Source: SIG673 sp045638685 | Lineage (GTDB): Bacteria; Bacillota; Clostridia; Oscillospirales; CAG-272 | Direction: 5' to 3' | Assembly: GCA_045638685.1 (NCBI GenBank) | Contig: JAZUBT010000024.1 | Coordinates: 1-55,979 of the forward strand | DNA: 55,979 bases | Shown: piece by piece, positions 16,281 through 25,220 of the stretch | Numbering within the stretch: the stretch's first letter is position 1 | How the letters are laid out: the number at the start of each line of letters is the position of its first letter | Notes under the pieces: model-generated | Databases searched by the model: none | What the model saw: the letters and a program-made list of their open reading frames with translations, nothing else | What the model was told of the DNA's origin: nothing | Program-made: the position numbers and the translations under genes

Positions 16281-19200
16281 ATGTCCGAAATAAAATTCAC
16301 AGATTCACAAAGAGCCGCGATTGACGCAGAGGCTCCGAAAATCTTAATATCCGCTGCGGCAGGCTCGGGCAAGTCCACCGTTCTTACCGAGCGCATTATT
16401 TCCTCGGTAACCTCGGAGGAAAAGGCGTTTGACATCTCTAAAATTCTCGCCGTTACCTTTACAAAGGCATCTGCCGAGGATCTTAAAGCAAAAATAAGCA
16501 AAGAGGTACGTAAGGCGGTTTTATGCTGCCCCGAAAACAAGAGACTTCGGGCGCAGCTTATAAAGCTTTCCTCCGCTAAAATAAGCACTATTCACGGTCT
16601 TTGCTTCAGTCTTATCAAAAGCCATTTCCAGATGCTCGGACTAAGCGCGTCTATGCGGGTTGCCGACGAGGTAGAGGCTGCCGCACTGCGCTCCGAGGTC
16701 CTTACAGAGCTGCTTGAAAGCGCTTACGCGGGGTACTTTAAGCCTATACCCGACTTTGCGTATTTTACCGAAAATTTTATAACCGAGCGCGATGACAGTC
16801 TAAGCAAAATCCTTTTTGGAGTTTACGATAAAATTAAGAATATCCCTAACGGCTTTACCGAGTGGGAAAGAAAAATAGATGCTTTAACCGATAAAAAAAG
16901 CTTCGGAGAGAGCGACTTTGGAAGGCTTATAATATTCCACCTCTCTCTTTTCGTTGACTACGCACAGCTTCTCTGCAAAAATACGGTAGAAATGCTTTCC
17001 GCCGACGAAAATTACGCCGATAAGTATCTGCCCGCATTTGAATACGACCTTCATTTTCTTTCGAAGCTAAAACAACTTACCGAAAAAGGTAGCTACGGTG
17101 AAATTTCCGAGTATTTACCCACCTACACCCCTGTAAAGCTTAAATCCGTTAAAGCAGATTTTAAAACGGACGAGGGTGAGTACGCGAGAACGGTAGTTAA
17201 AGCTTACATTAAAGATACAGTTAAGGAGTTTAACGAAAAATTCTTCCTTGTAACGCCGGAGCAGTTAGAGAAAAGCGCTGAGGAAACGGCAAAGCTCTCT
17301 CGCGCGCTTATTCTTTTCCTTAGGGAATTTGACAGTCGTTTTAACGAGGAAAAGCGCCGCCGCTCCGTCCTTGATTTTAACGATCTTGAGCACTGCGCTT
17401 TAAAGCTTCTTTACGACAGCGAGGGCAATGTATCCGATACGGCTCGGCGTATTTCCGAGTCTCTTGACGAAATTTACGTTGACGAGTATCAGGACGTAAA
17501 CCCGCTTCAAAACAAGATTTTTGAGGCGCTTTCTGTAAGCTGTCCGATATTTATGGTCGGAGACATAAAACAGAGCATTTACAGCTTCCGAGGTGCGGCG
17601 CCTTCAATATTTTCCGATTACCGTAGGCGCTTTTCGGAGCACACCCCCGGTACCGACCGCTACGAAAAGGACGTTACCGTTTTCCTTTCGGATAACTTCC
17701 GTTCGGCGTTTAACGTAACCGAGTTTGTAAACGCCGTCTCCGATCCGCTTTTTTCGACCTCCTTTACCGAGGATTATTACTCCTACCGTATCCCCTATTC
17801 AAAGGAAGACCGTTTAGTTTGCAACGTAAAGAACGAAGCCCCCGAGGTCAGCATTTTAATCGCGGAGGATAAAAAAGAGCCTTCTGCCGATAATGGAGAG
17901 GTTACTGAAAACTTCTCGTCAGAGTCAAAAGGAATCTCTGCTGTTACGGGCGCCTTAAGTGAGGTCAACACGCGTCAAAACGGCGGCGTAGGTGAAAGCG
18001 GCTCGGGTGAGAACAGCTCAAATCAAAACGGCGGCGTAGGCGAAAGCGGCTTGGGTGAGAACAGCTCAAATCAAAAGAGCGGCGTAGGTGAAAGTAACTC
18101 AGAGGAGAACAGTGCGCGTCAAAACGGCGGCGCGTCTTACCTTGAGGCCGAAATGGTCGCAAACAAAATTTCCGAGCTTATTTCGGGTGGCACCGCTCCG
18201 TCGGAAATCGCCGTATTGCTTCGGGGCACAAAAACCGACGCCCCGATTTTCGAGGCAGCGCTTAAAAAACGTAATATTCCGATAAGCACCGATAAAGGCT
18301 CATCTCTTTTTGACGCGCCCGAGGTACAGCTTTCGCTCTGTCTGCTTAACTGTATAGACAACCCCTACCGCGACATATTCCTTGCGGGAGCGCTCCGCAG
18401 TCCCGTTTTTGGGTTCACTCTTGACGACCTTATACGTATAAGACGGTATAAACCCGATGCTCCCTCCCTCTTTGACGCGCTCAGAGAGTTTACGGCGGCA
18501 GAGAGACTGCGTAAGGGTGTTTACTTTCTTGAATTTCTTTCACGTATGCGTTCCTTCGCCTCGGAAAACACTGTTGACAGAACGCTTTGGCATTTATACA
18601 CGGAAACCGCCTTTTTCACGCTTATTTACGACGGCGGCAAGGCTCTCGGCAGCATACCTCAGGCACGCAGAGCAAATCTCTTAAAGCTTCACAGTATAGC
18701 AAAATCCTTCTCTTCATCGGATGGCAGCTCACTTTATTCCTTCATAGAGTATCTTAGAGCTATGCTGAGCGGAAGCAACCCTCCGTCTGCCGCAACTATT
18801 CAAGGCGACGGGGTTAAAATAATGAGCATTCACCACTCAAAAGGCCTTGAATTTACTCACTGCTTCGTTTGTCGTACGACACGCGCTTTCAGTAAGGAAA
18901 CTCATAAAAGCTCTGTTGTAATAGACGAAAATTTCGGAATAGCTATGAGAATTAAGGACGCGCTGCGACTGACCTCTGCCGACACGGTATTCAGACAGGC
19001 ACTCCTTATGCAAAGCGATCTTACCGAAACAGAGGAAGAAATGCGACTTTTGTACGTCGCGCTCAGCAGGGCAAAGACGGCGCTTTATATCACAGGCTCT
19101 GCAAAGGATCTTGCGGTTCTTGATCGGAGCGCTTACTACGCGTCGAGAACGCCGCATCCTATGCTTTTCTCTTCACAAAACTGTTACCTGAAATGGATAC

Positions 19201-20321
19201 TTACCGCACTGAAATGCAAGACTGATCTTGCTCCGCGTTATTCTCTGAGGGTGCTGTCAGCTAAAGATATTTACGACGAGGCGCAGGGTAGGGTTCTTAA
19301 CGGGACAGTAGTGAAAAAAGAGACTGACGCTGCCGAATACGACGAAAATGCGTACAACGTCTTAAAAGAACGTTTTGACTACGTTTATCCGTATGAAAAA
19401 ACAGCTTTTATCCCGTCAAAGCTATCGGTCTCGCGGCTTTATCCCGAAATACTTGACGCTTTGGAAACGGAAACGCTTTTCCGGGACTATGAAACCGAGC
19501 TTTTCATTCCGGATTTTGATACCTTTACCGACACTGCGGAAATTGCCGACAGCTCGGAGTTTATCGGCGGCTCGGAGTTTATCGGCAACTCGGAATTTAT
19601 CAACAGCTCGGAGTTTAGCAGTACAGAGTTTACCGATAAAAGCTGTTCTTATGAAACAGAACACGCCAAAACCGTTAAAGAGGTAAGCGAACTCGCTCTC
19701 CCGTGTCCTGACGCGCCCGATAACTCCCCGAAACTGAAAACCCCCTCGTTTTTACTTACGGATACCTCTGTAAGCGCGGCCGAAAAAGGCACGGCAACTC
19801 ACGTTTTTATGCAGTTCTGCGATTTTCAAAACGTAGAGGAAAGCGGTATTGACGCGGAAATCTCCCGTCTTACCGAAAAACGCTTTATACTCCCCTCTCA
19901 CGCCGAAATAATAGATAAAAACGCTATTAAAGCTTTCTTTAACTCCGACCTTTATAACCAAATGAAAAACGCGGTATCGCTTAGCCGTGAATACCGCTTT
20001 AACATTAAGCTGCCCGCTGTGGATTTTACGAAAAATCCGATTTTAAAAGAGCAGATAAAGGACGACTTCGTGTTCGTTCAAGGTGTTATCGACTGTTATT
20101 TCAGAGATGCGAACGGTAGGCTCTGTCTTCTTGACTATAAAACCGACCGCGTCCCGAAGGAAATTCGCGGAAACGAGGAAAAGGAATCGCTTTTCTTTAC
20201 CGAAAAGCATTCCTCGCAGCTCAGCTACTACAAAAAAGCTCTTGAAAAGCTTACGGGAGAGCGCGTTTATAAAACCTACATCTACTCCTTTGCCCTCGGC
20301 AAAGTGATTAACGTTAATTAA
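16281..20321 (+). CDS. addA: ATP-dependent helicase/nuclease subunit A
   Basis: This is a UvrD/Rep-type helicase with a C-terminal RecB nuclease domain. Visible motifs include Walker A SAAAGSGKST, the DEYQDVNPLQ box, motif III GDIKQSIYSFRGA, the later VKIMSIHHSKGLEF motif, and nuclease residues in VFVQGVIDCYF and LLDYKTDR. At about 1346 residues it is longer than the usual 1200-1250. The excess includes two in-frame low-complexity repeat arrays (17973-18116 and 19551-19637). The start at ATG 16281 has GGAG five bases upstream; a longer frame from 16260 would overlap the hairpin. It acts with AddB in break repair. Confidence 0.95.
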   Translation: MSEIKFTDSQRAAIDAEAPKILISAAAGSGKSTVLTERIISSVTSEEKAFDISKILAVTFTKASAEDLKAKISKEVRKAVLCCPENKRLRAQLIKLSSAKISTIHGLCFSLIKSHFQMLGLSASMRVADEVEAAALRSEVLTELLESAYAGYFKPIPDFAYFTENFITERDDSLSKILFGVYDKIKNIPNGFTEWERKIDALTDKKSFGESDFGRLIIFHLSLFVDYAQLLCKNTVEMLSADENYADKYLPAFEYDLHFLSKLKQLTEKGSYGEISEYLPTYTPVKLKSVKADFKTDEGEYARTVVKAYIKDTVKEFNEKFFLVTPEQLEKSAEETAKLSRALILFLREFDSRFNEEKRRRSVLDFNDLEHCALKLLYDSEGNVSDTARRISESLDEIYVDEYQDVNPLQNKIFEALSVSCPIFMVGDIKQSIYSFRGAAPSIFSDYRRRFSEHTPGTDRYEKDVTVFLSDNFRSAFNVTEFVNAVSDPLFSTSFTEDYYSYRIPYSKEDRLVCNVKNEAPEVSILIAEDKKEPSADNGEVTENFSSESKGISAVTGALSEVNTRQNGGVGESGSGENSSNQNGGVGESGLGENSSNQKSGVGESNSEENSARQNGGASYLEAEMVANKISELISGGTAPSEIAVLLRGTKTDAPIFEAALKKRNIPISTDKGSSLFDAPEVQLSLCLLNCIDNPYRDIFLAGALRSPVFGFTLDDLIRIRRYKPDAPSLFDALREFTAAERLRKGVYFLEFLSRMRSFASENTVDRTLWHLYTETAFFTLIYDGGKALGSIPQARRANLLKLHSIAKSFSSSDGSSLYSFIEYLRAMLSGSNPPSAATIQGDGVKIMSIHHSKGLEFTHCFVCRTTRAFSKETHKSSVVIDENFGIAMRIKDALRLTSADTVFRQALLMQSDLTETEEEMRLLYVALSRAKTALYITGSAKDLAVLDRSAYYASRTPHPMLFSSQNCYLKWILTALKCKTDLAPRYSLRVLSAKDIYDEAQGRVLNGTVVKKETDAAEYDENAYNVLKERFDYVYPYEKTAFIPSKLSVSRLYPEILDALETETLFRDYETELFIPDFDTFTDTAEIADSSEFIGGSEFIGNSEFINSSEFSSTEFTDKSCSYETEHAKTVKEVSELALPCPDAPDNSPKLKTPSFLLTDTSVSAAEKGTATHVFMQFCDFQNVEESGIDAEISRLTEKRFILPSHAEIIDKNAIKAFFNSDLYNQMKNAVSLSREYRFNIKLPAVDFTKNPILKEQIKDDFVFVQGVIDCYFRDANGRLCLLDYKTDRVPKEIRGNEEKESLFFTEKHSSQLSYYKKALEKLTGERVYKTYIYSFALGKVINVN
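17973..18128 (+). repeat. Three 48-bp in-frame repeats inside addA
   Basis: Units at 17973-18020, 18021-18068 and 18069-18116, plus a partial fourth, encode a 16-residue Gly/Ser/Asn/Glu-rich motif (xQNGGVGESGxGENSS). The array sits between helicase motifs, just before the 2A-domain segment that restarts with SYLEAEMVANKI. It probably forms a flexible loop. Confidence 0.9.
19551..19637 (+). repeat. Four 18-bp in-frame repeats inside addA
   Basis: Units at 19551-19568, 19569-19586, 19587-19604 and 19605-19622, with a partial fifth, encode variants of SSEFIG in an acidic linker before the nuclease domain. This is a second, unrelated repeat expansion in the same gene. Confidence 0.88.
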
Positions 20322-20342
20322 AGGCAAAGGAAAATTGAAAAA

Positions 20343-21002
20343 ATGATTAAGCTTATTATTTTTGACCTTGACGGCACGCTTGCCGACACTCTTGACGACA
20401 TAGGAGACGGCGTAAACGCTATGCTTCGGGATTTTTCCTTTCCCACTCTTACAAGAAAGGAAATAACCGCTAACATAAACCGAGGTCCGCGCGAGCTTAT
20501 CCGTCAAAGCTTACCGGAAAAAATGAGAGAGGACGAGGATTTTATATCCAAAGCCTTGGAGATTTATAAAGGCCACTACGGTCTTTGCTACTGCAATAAA
20601 ACCGCGCTTTATCCCGGTATAAAAGACGCGCTTTCCGTTCTTAGCAAAAGCGGAATAAACCTTGCCGTTTTATCAAACAAGCAGGACGAGGCGGTAAAGG
20701 TCATTATTTCGGAGCTGCTGCCCGAAATTCCATTTTCCTACGTTTTAGGTCAGGGAATGTTTCCGACAAAGCCGTCTCCGGACGCGGTAAACCATATAAT
20801 GGACGGTGTCGGAGTTACACCTACCGAAACTGCGTTTGTCGGAGATTCAAATATAGATATGCTCACCGCACAAAATTCGGGCGTGCTTGCCGTGGGAGTT
20901 ACCTGGGGATACAGAAGCCGCGAGGTGCTTACCGAAAGCGGAGCCGCGCACCTAATTGACAAAACCGAGGATTTAATCAAAATACCGTCGTTTGTTAACT
21001 GA
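20343..21002 (+). CDS. HAD-superfamily hydrolase, phosphoglycolate-phosphatase-like
   Basis: The 219-residue protein has all HAD motifs: DLDGTLADT (nucleophile Asp9), VLSNKQ (motif II), a lysine in FPTKPSP (motif III), and VGDSNIDM (motif IV). The helical cap after motif I is the type-1 cap of the Gph/PGP group. It would dephosphorylate a small phosphorylated metabolite such as phosphoglycolate; the real substrate is not shown. It starts 21 bases after addA on the same strand, so it is probably co-transcribed with the addBA operon. Confidence 0.88.
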   Translation: MIKLIIFDLDGTLADTLDDIGDGVNAMLRDFSFPTLTRKEITANINRGPRELIRQSLPEKMREDEDFISKALEIYKGHYGLCYCNKTALYPGIKDALSVLSKSGINLAVLSNKQDEAVKVIISELLPEIPFSYVLGQGMFPTKPSPDAVNHIMDGVGVTPTETAFVGDSNIDMLTAQNSGVLAVGVTWGYRSREVLTESGAAHLIDKTEDLIKIPSFVN

Positions 21003-21070
21003 TTTAAAAAATACGCTTTTTCTCTCTTTTTCCGTGTAAACGCTAAAATAAACCGTAATTATTAATAAAA

Positions 21071-21115
21071 GTTAACAATATAGTACTGTTACTTTTATCG
21101 TTAACATGATATAAT
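21071..21115 (+). promoter_or_regulatory. Promoter and possible operator of the Fur-family gene
   Basis: A perfect -10 TATAAT (21110-21115) has a weak -35 (TGTTAC, 21087-21092) 17 bases upstream. GTTAAC occurs at 21071-21076 and again at 21100-21105, and an imperfect dyad of GTTAACA and TGTTAC spans 21071-21092. These could be autoregulatory sites; this is inference only. Confidence 0.4.
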
Positions 21116-21137
21116 TGATAAAAAGAAAAAAGGTTAT

Positions 21138-21157
21138 CTGCCGCTTGGCAGAGGAAA
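21138..21157 (+). promoter_or_regulatory. 5' stem-loop before the ribosome site of the Fur-family gene
   Basis: The perfect stem CTGCC and GGCAG with a GCTT loop (21138-21151) is directly followed by AGGAAAGG, and the ATG is at 21167. Confidence 0.45.
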
Positions 21158-21166
21158 GGCAGCGTT

Positions 21167-21571
21167 ATGTCTTCTGAAAGACTCACAAAACAAAAGCAGG
21201 CGTTCCGTCGTTTCTTTGAGGCTAACCGAGACAAGGAGCTGACGGTTGCGGAAATAGCCGAAATGCTGAAAGAAAGCGGAAGCGATATGGGTATCGCCAC
21301 CGTTTACCGAGCCGTAAACAGACTTGAATCAGAGGGTGTTCTCGTTAAGTGTGTAACGGGTACTAACGCAAAGGCGCGTTACCGCTACGCAAGCTCTGAC
21401 ACCTCAGTCCGTTCCGTTCATCGGGTTTTCTGCACCGTATGCGGAAAAATAGTGGATCTTCCCTACAAATTCACCGACAAGCTTGAAAAAACCGTGTCCG
21501 ATATGACGGGCTACGCTCTTACCGAGCACCAGATAATGTTTTACGGTCTCTGTAACGATTGCAAGGGCTGA
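21167..21571 (+). CDS. Fur-family metal- or peroxide-responsive repressor
   Basis: The 134-residue protein has an N-terminal winged helix (about 1-80, with the recognition segment GIATVYRAVNRLESEGV). The C-terminal dimerisation domain carries two CxxC pairs (CTVCG and CNDC) for a structural zinc. A conserved HRVFC and HxxxxG metal site is visible in part. Fur, Zur and PerR cannot be told apart by eye, and the histidine-rich loop of iron Fur is lacking. It has its own promoter with GTTAAC repeats and precedes the SDR gene by 52 bases, without a clear terminator between them. Confidence 0.9.
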   Translation: MSSERLTKQKQAFRRFFEANRDKELTVAEIAEMLKESGSDMGIATVYRAVNRLESEGVLVKCVTGTNAKARYRYASSDTSVRSVHRVFCTVCGKIVDLPYKFTDKLEKTVSDMTGYALTEHQIMFYGLCNDCKG

Positions 21572-21623
21572 AACCAACTCAAAATTTAATTAAATTTAAA
21601 TATATTTAAAGGAGAAACTAAAA

Positions 21624-22484
21624 ATGAAAATCCCGTTTCAAATTGATTTAAAAGGAAAAACCGTAGTAATCACAGGCGCAGGCGGAGTTCTCTGCTCTTC
21701 CTTTGCCGAGGCTCTTGCCGAGACAGGCGCAAAAATCGCGCTTCTCGACCTTCGCTTTGAGGCAGCTGACGCTGTTGCCGAAGCAATCCGTCAGAACGGC
21801 GGTATAGCAAAGGCGTACGGCTGTAACGTTCTTGATCGCGAGTCTCTCACCGAGGCTAAGAAGGCAATAGACGCTGACCTCGGTCCCTGCGACATTCTCA
21901 TTAACGGCGCAGGCGGAAACAACCCGAAGGGTACTACCACGAAGGAATATCTTTTCCCCGAGGATCTCGACGAGGAAACCACGAAGGATATAACCACCTT
22001 CTTTGACCTTGATCCCAAGGGAGTTGAATTCGTTTTCAACCTTAACTTCCTCGGAACGCTTCTTCCCACCCAGGTTTTCGCCCGTGATATGGCAAAGCGT
22101 GAAAATCCCCTTATCCTTAACGTTTCTTCAATGAACGCATTTCGTCCTCTTACAAAAATACCTGCATATTCCGGCGCTAAGGCTGCGGTTTCCAACCTCA
22201 CCGCTTGGCTTGCTGTACACTTCGCTAAGGTTGGCATAAGATGTAACGCAATAGCTCCCGGCTTCTTTGTAACCAACCAGAACAGGGGCTTACTTATGAA
22301 CGCTGACGGCTCTCTTACACCGAGAAGCGAAAAGATACTTGCCGCAACTCCTATGGGACGCTTCGGTGAGGCTGACGAGCTTATCGGAACCCTCCTCTGG
22401 CTCTGCGACGCTAAAGCGTCCGGATTTGTCAACGGTATAGTAGTTCCCGTTGACGGCGGCTTCTCGGCTTACTCGGGAGTTTAA
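21624..22484 (+). CDS. SDR oxidoreductase, likely fructuronate (D-mannonate) reductase
   Basis: The 286-residue protein is a classical SDR. Its nucleotide-binding loop is TGAGGVLC, NGAGG lies in the central strand, and catalytic Ser (LNVSSMNAF) and Tyr/Lys (YSGAK) are present. The GVLC variant of the glycine motif and the long insertion after NGAGGNNP are typical of the YjmF-type group that interconverts D-fructuronate and D-mannonate in hexuronate breakdown. That assignment is by resemblance. An AAAGGAG site precedes the ATG. The next gene is a GH127-like protein, in keeping with plant cell-wall sugar use. Confidence 0.85.
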   Translation: MKIPFQIDLKGKTVVITGAGGVLCSSFAEALAETGAKIALLDLRFEAADAVAEAIRQNGGIAKAYGCNVLDRESLTEAKKAIDADLGPCDILINGAGGNNPKGTTTKEYLFPEDLDEETTKDITTFFDLDPKGVEFVFNLNFLGTLLPTQVFARDMAKRENPLILNVSSMNAFRPLTKIPAYSGAKAAVSNLTAWLAVHFAKVGIRCNAIAPGFFVTNQNRGLLMNADGSLTPRSEKILAATPMGRFGEADELIGTLLWLCDAKASGFVNGIVVPVDGGFSAYSGV

Positions 22485-22571
22485 TAAAAGAGGTTATAGC
22501 CGTTCTGCTTTTTAGTTAATGTTAATTCGTTTAAATCACCTTTAAGCTTAGTAGGAGAACATTTAATATAT

Positions 22572-24485
22572 ATGAAAAAATCTGCGGCTATAAAAGAGCT
22601 TTACAAAGAGCATCTTATTTACAAAAACAGACTTGATACCGACGAGCTTTTTTCGGTATCGGACGGTGCCGTCTCCCTTAAAGGAAATCTTAATAACGCT
22701 ATCCGATTTATTGAGGATAAGCAGCTTTTGGATCCGAAGCTTTGGGAAAAACTCGTAACAGAGCTTCGCGACACCACCCCTAAAGCCGACGATGCGGATA
22801 TGGGGCGGCGAGGCGAACGGTGGGGGCAGATGATGCGTGGCGCCTGCTTTACCTACGCTTACACCCAAAACGAAAAGCTTTATAATATTCTCGCCGAAAC
22901 GGTTACGGATATTATGACAACCCACGGAGAAGGCGGCAGGATCTCAAGCTATTCAGTTGAAAAGGAATTTACGGGCTTCGACCTCTCTTCAAGAAAGTAC
23001 GTTCTTCTCGGAATGCAGTATTTCCTTGAAATATGTAAGGATAAAGCGTTTGCCGATAAAATAATAGAGTCTATGTGCCGCCAGGCAGACTACATTATAA
23101 ACCTTATCGGCTCTCCCGACGAGGAAAAAAGTATTATAACCCTCTGCGCAAGTCATTGTAACGGACTTAGTGCATCCTCCGTTTTAGAGCCGTTTGTCAG
23201 ACTCTACAACATAACCGGTTATCCGAGATACCGTAAATTCGCGTCCCATATAGTTGACTGCGGAGGTATCTACACCGATCCTGAGACAAGTATTTTCGAG
23301 CTTGCCTACGAGGATAAGCTTGAGCCCTATCAATACCCCGTAACAAAGGCTTACGAAATAATAAGCTGCTTTGAGGGACTTCTTGAATATTACCGCGTAA
23401 CCAAAATTGAAAAATGGAAAACGGCGGTTATTAATTTTGCAAACCGCGTCCGCTGCTCGGATATCACCGTTATAGGCAGCTCCGGCTGTACGCACGGGCT
23501 TTTTAATAACAGCGCTGTGCGTCAGACGAACACTCTCGGTAGCGACGCTGCTCAAGAAGCCTGCGTAACGGTAGCATGGATAAAATTCTGCTTCCAGCTT
23601 CTCTCCATCACAGGAAATCCCGTTTTTGCCGACGAGATAGAAAAATCGGTATATAACGCGCTTATCGGCTCCGTTAATTTTGAGTTTAACAAGCGTAGCG
23701 GAGAGCTTCCCTTTTACAGCCACAGTCCCCTTCTCCTTAGTACCCGTTTGGGAGATGTCGAAGATACGAAGGTAATGGCAGACGGCACCTGTTACGGCTC
23801 TTATGCCTATACGGGCTCGACGGGAACCGGAATTATAGGCAAAATCGCAGTTATGCTTAAAGAAAACGGTATCGTATTTAATCTCTTTGAAAAGGCTAAG
23901 ATAACAACTAAAACTCCGGCCGGGGGTGAGCTTTCCCTTTCTGTGGAAACCGAGTACCCCGCAGACGGTACCGTTAATATTCAGATTGACAGCAGCCCCG
24001 AGGAGGAATTCACCGTCTCCGTCCGTATCCCCGAATGGTCAAAAAACACCGTCGTTTCCTTTAACGGCGCTTCGGTAAAGGTTACTCCCGGAGCCTACGC
24101 GGAATTTAAAAAGGTATGGATTAAGGGAGACTACGTAACGCTTAAATTTGACACTCGCTGTAAGCTTATGCGCGCGCCCGATGCTCCGACGGATAAAAGC
24201 TCCGCCTATCACGTATCGCTTCAGAGAGGTCCTCTTGTACTTGCGAGAGACTTAAGAACAGGTGATATTGAAAACACCGTCAAATTCGCTCCCGATTCCG
24301 ATGGCTACGTTCCGTGTGTTCCCTCTGACGTTTCCTTTAAGCATTTTTATACTTTCAAGGTAACCGAGGAAAACGGAAACACACTTGATATGGTTGACTA
24401 CGCCTCCGCGAGCAGAACGCGGAATGAATTTACCGTATGGATACCTACCGAAAACTACACCGTGGATGATATAACAAATCAGTAA
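22572..24485 (+). CDS. GH127/DUF1680-family protein, possible beta-L-arabinofuranosidase relative
   Basis: The 637-residue protein has an alpha/alpha-barrel N-terminal part (about 60-390) and beta-sandwich C-terminal parts, as in GH127. No signal peptide is seen, so it would act in the cytoplasm. The Glu-x-Cys zinc-ligand motif appears as EAC within DAAQEACVTVAW. The downstream Cys-Cys-Pro motif, which carries the nucleophile and another zinc ligand in characterised enzymes, is replaced by a Tyr/Gly/Thr-rich segment (YGSYAYTGSTGTG). Activity is therefore uncertain. The AGGAG is 14 bases from the ATG, longer than usual. A strong terminator follows. Confidence 0.82.
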   Translation: MKKSAAIKELYKEHLIYKNRLDTDELFSVSDGAVSLKGNLNNAIRFIEDKQLLDPKLWEKLVTELRDTTPKADDADMGRRGERWGQMMRGACFTYAYTQNEKLYNILAETVTDIMTTHGEGGRISSYSVEKEFTGFDLSSRKYVLLGMQYFLEICKDKAFADKIIESMCRQADYIINLIGSPDEEKSIITLCASHCNGLSASSVLEPFVRLYNITGYPRYRKFASHIVDCGGIYTDPETSIFELAYEDKLEPYQYPVTKAYEIISCFEGLLEYYRVTKIEKWKTAVINFANRVRCSDITVIGSSGCTHGLFNNSAVRQTNTLGSDAAQEACVTVAWIKFCFQLLSITGNPVFADEIEKSVYNALIGSVNFEFNKRSGELPFYSHSPLLLSTRLGDVEDTKVMADGTCYGSYAYTGSTGTGIIGKIAVMLKENGIVFNLFEKAKITTKTPAGGELSLSVETEYPADGTVNIQIDSSPEEEFTVSVRIPEWSKNTVVSFNGASVKVTPGAYAEFKKVWIKGDYVTLKFDTRCKLMRAPDAPTDKSSAYHVSLQRGPLVLARDLRTGDIENTVKFAPDSDGYVPCVPSDVSFKHFYTFKVTEENGNTLDMVDYASASRTRNEFTVWIPTENYTVDDITNQ

Positions 24486-24487
24486 AA

Positions 24488-24530
24488 CAAAAAAAGACGC
24501 ATAGGATTAAAATCCTCTGCGTCTTTTTTT
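24488..24530 (+). terminator. Intrinsic terminator after the GH127-like gene
   Basis: A long stem of about 14 bp (AAAAGACGCATAGGAT and ATCCTCTGCGTCTTTT arms, with one mismatch) ends in seven T residues. Confidence 0.92.
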
Positions 24531-24673
24531 ATGCCAAAACCACCGGCTTAGCATCACGGGGGCAGCTATTCCAAATAACATTTTTATTCCGAGACGTAAT
24601 ATTTTTCTCCCCTTTCTCATATTTATTTTTTACAGGGCTTTTCCCAAAAATTAAAATTAAAAGGAGAAAAACA

Positions 24674-25159
24674 ATGTTCGTTTATTCAGTAAAAGCTTCA
24701 AGCATCAAGCTGGTTGCGCTCGTTCTGCTATCCCTTACCGTCGTCTGTACTCTTTTAATCCTCATTCCAAGCTATGACGCCACAACCGTTTTCGCCGATG
24801 ACGGCAGCGTGGTATATACCGGCGCAAAAACAAATGAGGGCAGAATAGAATTTTTAAAAAATTTCGGTTGGGAGGTGGAAGCTGAGCCTCTCGAGGAAAA
24901 GGAGGTTACCATTCCCTCGGAATTTGACTCGGTTTTTATCGGATATAACGAGCTTCAGAAGCTTCAGGGGCTTGATCTTTCGCGCTATAAAAGAAAAACG
25001 GTAACTCGCTATACGTATGTAATAACGAATTACCCCGAATATGAGGGTAAGGTTTTTGCAAACGTTATTATATATCGCGGCAGAGTTATCGGCGGAGATA
25101 TATGCACCGAGGCAAAGGACGGCTTTATCCACGGCTTTTCGAAAAACACACGTCTTTAA
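24674..25159 (+). CDS. DUF4830-domain membrane-anchored protein
   Basis: The 161-residue protein has one N-terminal membrane helix (about 12-32) or an uncleaved signal anchor. The extracytoplasmic domain matches the DUF4830 pattern: GRIEFLKNFGWEV, an IPSEFDSVF stretch, YNELQKLQGLDLSRY, NYPEYEG and a terminal GGDI/HGF region. These small proteins are common in Clostridia and of unknown function. AAAGGAG before the ATG supports the start. The SpoVB-like gene follows 61 bases downstream and may share the transcript. Confidence 0.85.
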   Translation: MFVYSVKASSIKLVALVLLSLTVVCTLLILIPSYDATTVFADDGSVVYTGAKTNEGRIEFLKNFGWEVEAEPLEEKEVTIPSEFDSVFIGYNELQKLQGLDLSRYKRKTVTRYTYVITNYPEYEGKVFANVIIYRGRVIGGDICTEAKDGFIHGFSKNTRL

Positions 25160-25220
25160 AATCAGCCCGTATCTTTCTTACACATTTTAACCTCTTTTCG
25201 GAAAGGACTGAGTTTTCTCC

